Source: Clavelina lepadiformis (taxonomy: Eukaryota > Chordata > Ascidiacea > Aplousobranchia > Clavelinidae). Taken from it: a stretch of 64,000 nt of DNA. Under the pieces are notes generated by a model. The model had not been told where the DNA came from. It was given only the letters and a program-made list of their open reading frames with translations, and ran no database searches. The stretch is taken from NCBI RefSeq assembly GCF_947623445.1, contig NC_135244.1, positions 1,612,001 through 1,676,000 of the forward strand, given 5' to 3'. The position numbers and the translations under genes are program-made. Positions 59,054 to 64,000 of the stretch are shown one piece after another; positions within the stretch are counted from its first letter, which is position 1; every line of letters begins with the position of its first letter.

Positions 59054-61396
59054 CAGGGGTCGGCAACCTTTTGCTAGTCACGGGCCAAATGTCGAGTGTA
59101 CAACTCTTTGGCGGGCCGGAATTTTCATTAATACTATAATTCACACTCACTTGAGTATATTACACTACATTGCTGCAATCTCAATCATACCAATCACAAA
59201 AAGAACAAAATTTATGTATTTACACTTCAACAACACAGCATTAATGTGACACTTGATGCTGCTTGCTTTGTTTGCTTTGCTTTGCTTTGTTTTTCAAAAT
59301 CTGGTGACAAGTCAGATGAAGCAAGAACCAGAACATTTTCTAAATGGGCGTCGGAAATTCGGGATCTTAGCTTGCTCTTCGTGAATTTCGTTGTTGAAAA
59401 CATTTGTTCACATGTGTACGTGCTACCAAACATCGATGCCATTTCTTTTGCATTGTTGGTCAAGCTAGGATAAACACCACTTTCAAGAAGGTACTTTTTG
59501 TAAAAGTCAAGCAGCGATATGCCCTTTGTATGAAATTTTGCCTTCAATTCGTCACTGCATTGCATTTCAATAAGGTCCATTTGAAATTTTTCGGGAATGG
59601 TATTGGCGTCCACATCAAACGGAGTACTGAATAGCCTGAATTTATTTTGTAGAGAACGAATGTCGGCAAAGCGTGAGGAAAATTCAGTAATTAAATTTCG
59701 TATCACAGTGACAAATGTAGTGTTGCTACTAGGTTTGCTTTCCTCCAGTATAGGAAAGTGAACATAATTTTCTTTGTCCAGTTGACATTCCCAGAGTCGC
59801 AGTTTTGTTTCAAATGCGAATATGTGCTTCCACATCTCATGTATCAGTTGTTTTTTCCCCTGAAGTTGCAAATTCAATTTGTTCAGATGTGACGTTAAAT
59901 CTACTAAGAAAGCAAGATTAGATACCCATTCTGGATTACGAAATTCTGTGGCGTTAATGCTTTTATTTTCAAGGAACGTTGCTATTTCATTTCTCAGCTC
60001 ATACACTCGTGCAAGCATAGCTCCTCGACTTAGCCAGCGAACTTCGCAGAAACACAAGGCATCACCATATTGATTCTCTGCTTCTGGTAACATCTGGCGA
60101 AACTGTCGTTGATTCCGTTTGTGAGACAAAATCATATTCACAGCTTTCACCACTGTGTCCATAACACTCTTCAAGTTTGTTGTCTTGGCGCACAACGCCT
60201 CCTGGTGAATTAAACAGTGTACCTTTGAGATTTTGTCATTGCGTCCGAGATCTTCCAAGTGTTTTTGAAGCAGAGCAACGGCACCTTTATTTTTACCGAT
60301 CATTGCAGGAGCTCCGTCGGTTGTTACCGACACCAATTTTGACAGATCGAGGTTCAAACTGTTAGTGCACTGCAACAGTGCCTTCAGAATATCTGCTCCT
60401 GTTGTAGTGCCCTTCATAGGAACTAACTCAACGAAATCTTCAAAAATATCAAAATTTGAGCTGACTCCACGAACGAATACCGCAAGCTGAGCTGTGTCCG
60501 TTGTATCAGTGCTCTCGTCAATAGCAATCGAAAAGTATTGCAAATTTTTTAGACAATCTTGTTGGCGAGTTTTTACATCCTGTGACATTTCTTCGATTCG
60601 TCGGGTGACAGTTCTTGCAGAAAGGCTAACATCGGAGAATAATTTTTTTTTCTCCGGGCATATGACTTCGACAACGGCCATCAAACAGTCTTTCACGTAA
60701 TCACCCTCAGTGAAAGGTTTCATGTTTTTTGCAATTACTTTGGCGACCTCATAGCTTGCCTGAGTGTTTTTTTCTGATTCAGTGTTTTGCTTTTGAAATA
60801 TACTTTACTGATTTTCTAAGCAGAGTTTAAGACGGTTAATTTTGTCTTTTCTCGTTTGGCCTCTGTACTCCGAAAACTTCGAATGCTTTGTCTCATAATG
60901 ACGCTTAATATTAAATTCCTTGTTTACAGAAACAGACTGATTGCAAATTAAGCACGTGGGTTTACCAAAGTGTAGTATGGAAAAGTACTTTTCCGTCCAT
61001 TCTTCATTAAAACCTCGGCACTCATCATCAACCTTTCGACGTTTCGCTAACATCCTAAATTCCTAAATTATAACAAACTTTAGCTTAAAGCTCGTGTGCG
61101 TCTCTCTTTGTATCTATAACGACTAGTCTAGTCTACTCTACAGACAATCTCGTACTTATTACAAGATACTAGTCTACCGCCTTCTCACCAGATTTATGGC
61201 GTAACAATAGACTAGTACGACGTACTTATGGCGTAACAATACCACAATTTTTTCAAACACTGCTAACACTGCAGTTTGAAACTCAGTAAGACACGGCGGG
61301 CCGTATTCTTGTGATAACTAATTAATATGTCTCGGGCCGGACGATTTCGCATGGCGGGCCGGATCCGGCCCGCGGGCAGGAGGTTGCCGACCCCTG
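59054..61396 (-). mobile_element. hAT transposon, near-complete
   Basis: 2343 bp with ends CAGGGGTCGGCAACC / GGTTGCCGACCCCTG, perfect over 15 bp, and an 8-bp duplication ATGTAGAT (59046-59053, 61397-61404). It belongs to a different hAT family from 35797-38487, with different ends and a transposase of the GTF2IRD2/EPM2AIP1 type. Confidence 0.94.
59227..61053 (-). pseudogene. hAT transposase with one in-frame stop
   Basis: The frame runs from 61053 to 59227 (about 607 residues) with a single TAA at 60805-60807 after ..RLKLCLENQ; the frame resumes at once with SIFQKQNTESEK. An N-terminal BED-type finger (PTCLIC ... KRHYETKH) comes first. The core has IAIDESTDTT and TTDGAPAMIGKNKG, then CEVRWLSRGAML, and the C-terminal segment TYTCEQMFSTTKFTKSKLR. 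It is closest to GTF2IRD2-like hAT transposases. Otherwise intact, so recently active, or read through or edited. Confidence 0.9.
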
Positions 61397-62320
61397 ATGT
61401 AGATAGATAAATAGATATATTCTTACACATAGATTAGTAGCAAGCATTTGATTTTGTGAAATCGCTCTCATTTCAAGGAGGATATAGCCTATAGCCGTAT
61501 TTCCGTGGCTTGACATCATCGGTTGGCTCATTATAGGTTGATCGAGCGTTTAATTACAGGACCTGCTCTGCTTCAAAAAAGAATTAGCCACGCAGTAGTA
61601 CTTGAAAGTTTTTGTTTCGACATAAAACATTCATAATATAAAGTCTTATAATTTTAAAATTTGCGTGCACTAAACGATATTAATACGACCAAAAGTCGCC
61701 GCCACTTTATTTGCACTTTGATGTTGTCCAATAAGTTGAAAGTCATCAGTCTTACGAATTTCTTCTGACAAACGATATTTATTTTTAAACTCCTTTTAAT
61801 GTCCAACAACTTTGTACACACAGAATGCCGGAAAAAGGCTCGCATTGTTCTGGAATCGAAACATAAAGTTTAGTACAAACCTTAAAATATATTGTCGTAT
61901 TAATTTAACAACGATTTAGGTGTGCGGAATTTTAGCATAAATCCACTGCAGAATATGTGATGTAGTGTGATGCTGATTATACGGTCATGTCGTAGTTCCC
62001 ACGCATGAAACGACTTGACCCATTCCTCGTTTAAAAAGTTTGACTATTAAAAATAATTTTTTTCTTATAGCTGGTGCCCATGACTTACTTTAGATTTCGG
62101 ATATGTTACGGAAGCTTTTGTCGCGCATGTTGCTTTTGGAAATAGAAAATTACAACTTGTGCAATCATTTTACATTGGTCCTGTATTGGTTATTTTGTTA
62201 GATTTCTGAGTGAAACTTTTTTATTTTTCACAAATATCAGCAAAGTATCGCAAAGCATTTTTTAACATTTATCGAAGGTCGGACTGTTGGCGTCAAGCAA
62301 CAGAATGCGCATAAGTCAAA

Positions 62321-63789
62321 CCAACCAACAATGTCTTCTGCGGTCCTTGTCTTGTAAATGTCCTCTCCTTCTTAAGATTTATGAACATTTAAAAAACCTG
62401 TGTCATGTGTTGAAAAAACGTCATGTGTTGACGCGCATTGTTGTGTCAATGACGCGCTAAAGCAAAAATGTTCCTGCTTTATTTATGGTGACGTCATGGA
62501 TATCGTCAAAAACACCAGGCCGCTCTTTTCATATTACTTTAAAATGGTGAAAGGGGGTATTAAGTCGCGAATCGTTCTTCGCAATGATAAGCAATATCAG
62601 CGAAAATGTGCATTAATATTATTCCATCAGTAAAATCAAAACAAACATAATTAAAAATTATTGCAATTTTAAGTCTTGGATTAACATTTCAAGATTTACA
62701 CTTCTGTTTAAATTCGGATGTTTTCATACAAATAAGACATTGTTCAAAATAGCCGCTGTCAGAGTGTTCGCCGCGGTCAGGCTTGTAGTAGAAGTACAGT
62801 TTGAGTACAGGAAGTACAGGAATGGCCGGTAGTCAGCTAGTTGCTGAACGTTGCTGTTTCTTTCCTCGGTCAATCTCTCATTTACCTAAAACAACAAAAA
62901 TTAAGAAATGTTAACAATTGAAACTGTTACATCGCATTGAACTTGAACTTGTGAAACTTGACATTATGCATAAATCGTAAACTTAATTCTACTATTAATA
63001 TGATATGCTCGTATTCTGTACGAAAGTTACGGTTCCAGTTTCTGTTAACTTGGCCGTTGCTTCCTAGGTTTGTGTACAATAACAGCAGTAAAAGTTTCTT
63101 GAGTAATCTAGTCTTTCCATAGCTTGTTATGAATCGAAACTGAAAGGTTTGAATAAAACCTGCTTGTTCTGCACATAAAATGCAAATGTATGTTATATGT
63201 GTGTTGTGCAATGTTTGTTTGTCGCAATGCAATGCTTGTCATTCAAGACTACGACAAATGTGAAAATAAAATATGTCATTATGCTATAAACAAAGAACTT
63301 TTATTAGGGGTTGCCCTATAGGGTTTCTTGACTTTTTGCAAGTTTTTACATTTCTTAAATTTTTTTCCCATAAAACAAACTGTATTTTACATTCAAATTA
63401 GAAATACAACAAGCAACAAAGACAAAACCTAAAAACAACAGTCTACAGTAAAAAAGTTCTATGGTTGGTTAAAGTCAGGTTTTCAAAACTAACGAACAAA
63501 TTGAAATTTAAGAGAGCAAAGACTTAACTTTACTTCCTAAATAAAGGGGCAGAGAACTAACCACAGAGCCAAAAATTACTCGGACTGGCCATTCCGATTC
63601 ACAAACAATTGTACAATCAATAAAAATCTATAGCTTTAGACTTAAAGCAATGGAAACAAAAACATTTTATTTAATTCATGAGCAATACCCTTTTCGTACC
63701 GAGGACCGCACACAAAAAAACGGACCTAAATTTTGAAGAAATGATGACAAACTGTGTTAAAGTGAACCCGAGATCACTGACACACCACT
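62321..63789. other. Non-coding, nothing recognised
   Basis: AT-rich with short frames only (for example 62927-63232), none with family features. Confidence 0.35.
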
Positions 63790-64000
63790 GTAAGTTTTAA
63801 AAATGAAATGAAATGGCGGAAAAAGACTCGCATTGTCCCGGAATCGAAACATAAATTTCTGTACAAACTTTATATAATATATTGTTGTATTAAATTTAAC
63901 AATGGTTTAGGTTTGCGGAATTTTAGCATAAATCCACTTCAGAATTGGTGATGTAGTATGATGCTGATTATACAGTCATGTTGTAGGTCCAACGCATGAA
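63790..64000. repeat. Module T copy 4, partial, runs off the window
   Basis: GGCGGAAAAAGACTCGCATT through CAGTCATGTTGTAGG matches 31550-31730 and 61825-62000. The tRNA part is not present to its left. Confidence 0.7.

Larger units (their letters stand above)
58718..62320. repeat. Module T copy 3, interrupted by a second hAT
   Basis: Collinear with copies 1 and 2 outside the hAT at 59054-61396. It contains the only complete tRNA-Glu/tRNA-Gly pair in the window and the empty Tigger site near 61590. Confidence 0.8.

Noticed and set aside
58723-59139. 138-aa frame spanning the tRNA pair
   Set aside because: It runs through two tRNA genes and into hAT sequence; chance opening.
62927-63232. 101-aa minus-strand frame
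   Set aside because: AT-rich with no recognisable features or repeat partner.

Overview
The window is AT-rich animal DNA with short introns, vertebrate-like orthologues in compact spacing, and many young DNA transposons. An ascidian tunicate such as Ciona fits best. That is an inference from gene structure and repeat style, not a database match.

Layout. 1-2946 is a nest of Mutator-like (MULE) transposons with tandem-repeat arms and 9-bp target-site duplications. 4020-26359 is the gene-rich part: TEX264 (+), XRCC4 (-) and PRDX3 (+) back to back over about 190 bp, PEX10 (-) converging on PRDX3, a DUF4097/FAM185A-like gene (+, possibly damaged), a Toll-like receptor (+), and a lysosomal-type cytochrome b561 (-). 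A hAT MITE and a small LTR element lie between PEX10 and the DUF4097 gene. One short MITE family sits in introns of XRCC4, PRDX3 and PEX10.

26360-64000 is a duplicated region built from two alternating modules. Module T carries a tRNA-Glu(TTC)/tRNA-Gly(GCC) pair (30.4-32.7, 35.3-41.0, 58.7-62.3 kb, and a piece at 63.8 kb). Module Z carries exons of a four-finger CCCH zinc-finger protein (fragments at 28.5-30.4, 33.3-34.0 and 41.2 kb; three tandem copies at 45.8-57.6 kb). Because the modules are copies of each other, several insertions have their empty site preserved in a sister copy. These are a MULE in Z copy 1, a solo LTR in Z copy 2 and a Tigger-like element in T copy 2. Two large hAT transposons landed in module T. 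One, with an open 602-aa transposase and perfect ends, splits a tRNA-Glu gene at an 8-bp duplication. The other is near-intact with one in-frame stop. A Gypsy-like LTR element sits inside a related gag-bearing relic at 42-45.5 kb.

Functionally, the unique genes cover ER-phagy (TEX264), DNA end joining (XRCC4), mitochondrial peroxide removal (PRDX3), peroxisome import (PEX10), innate sensing (TLR) and lysosomal electron transport (b561). Nothing shows that they act as one pathway. I found no bacterial-type operon or CRISPR array, and no clearly new biochemical system. The most unusual items are the tRNA-splitting hAT, the two MULE families with long inverted repeat arms, and the alternating tRNA/zinc-finger duplication.
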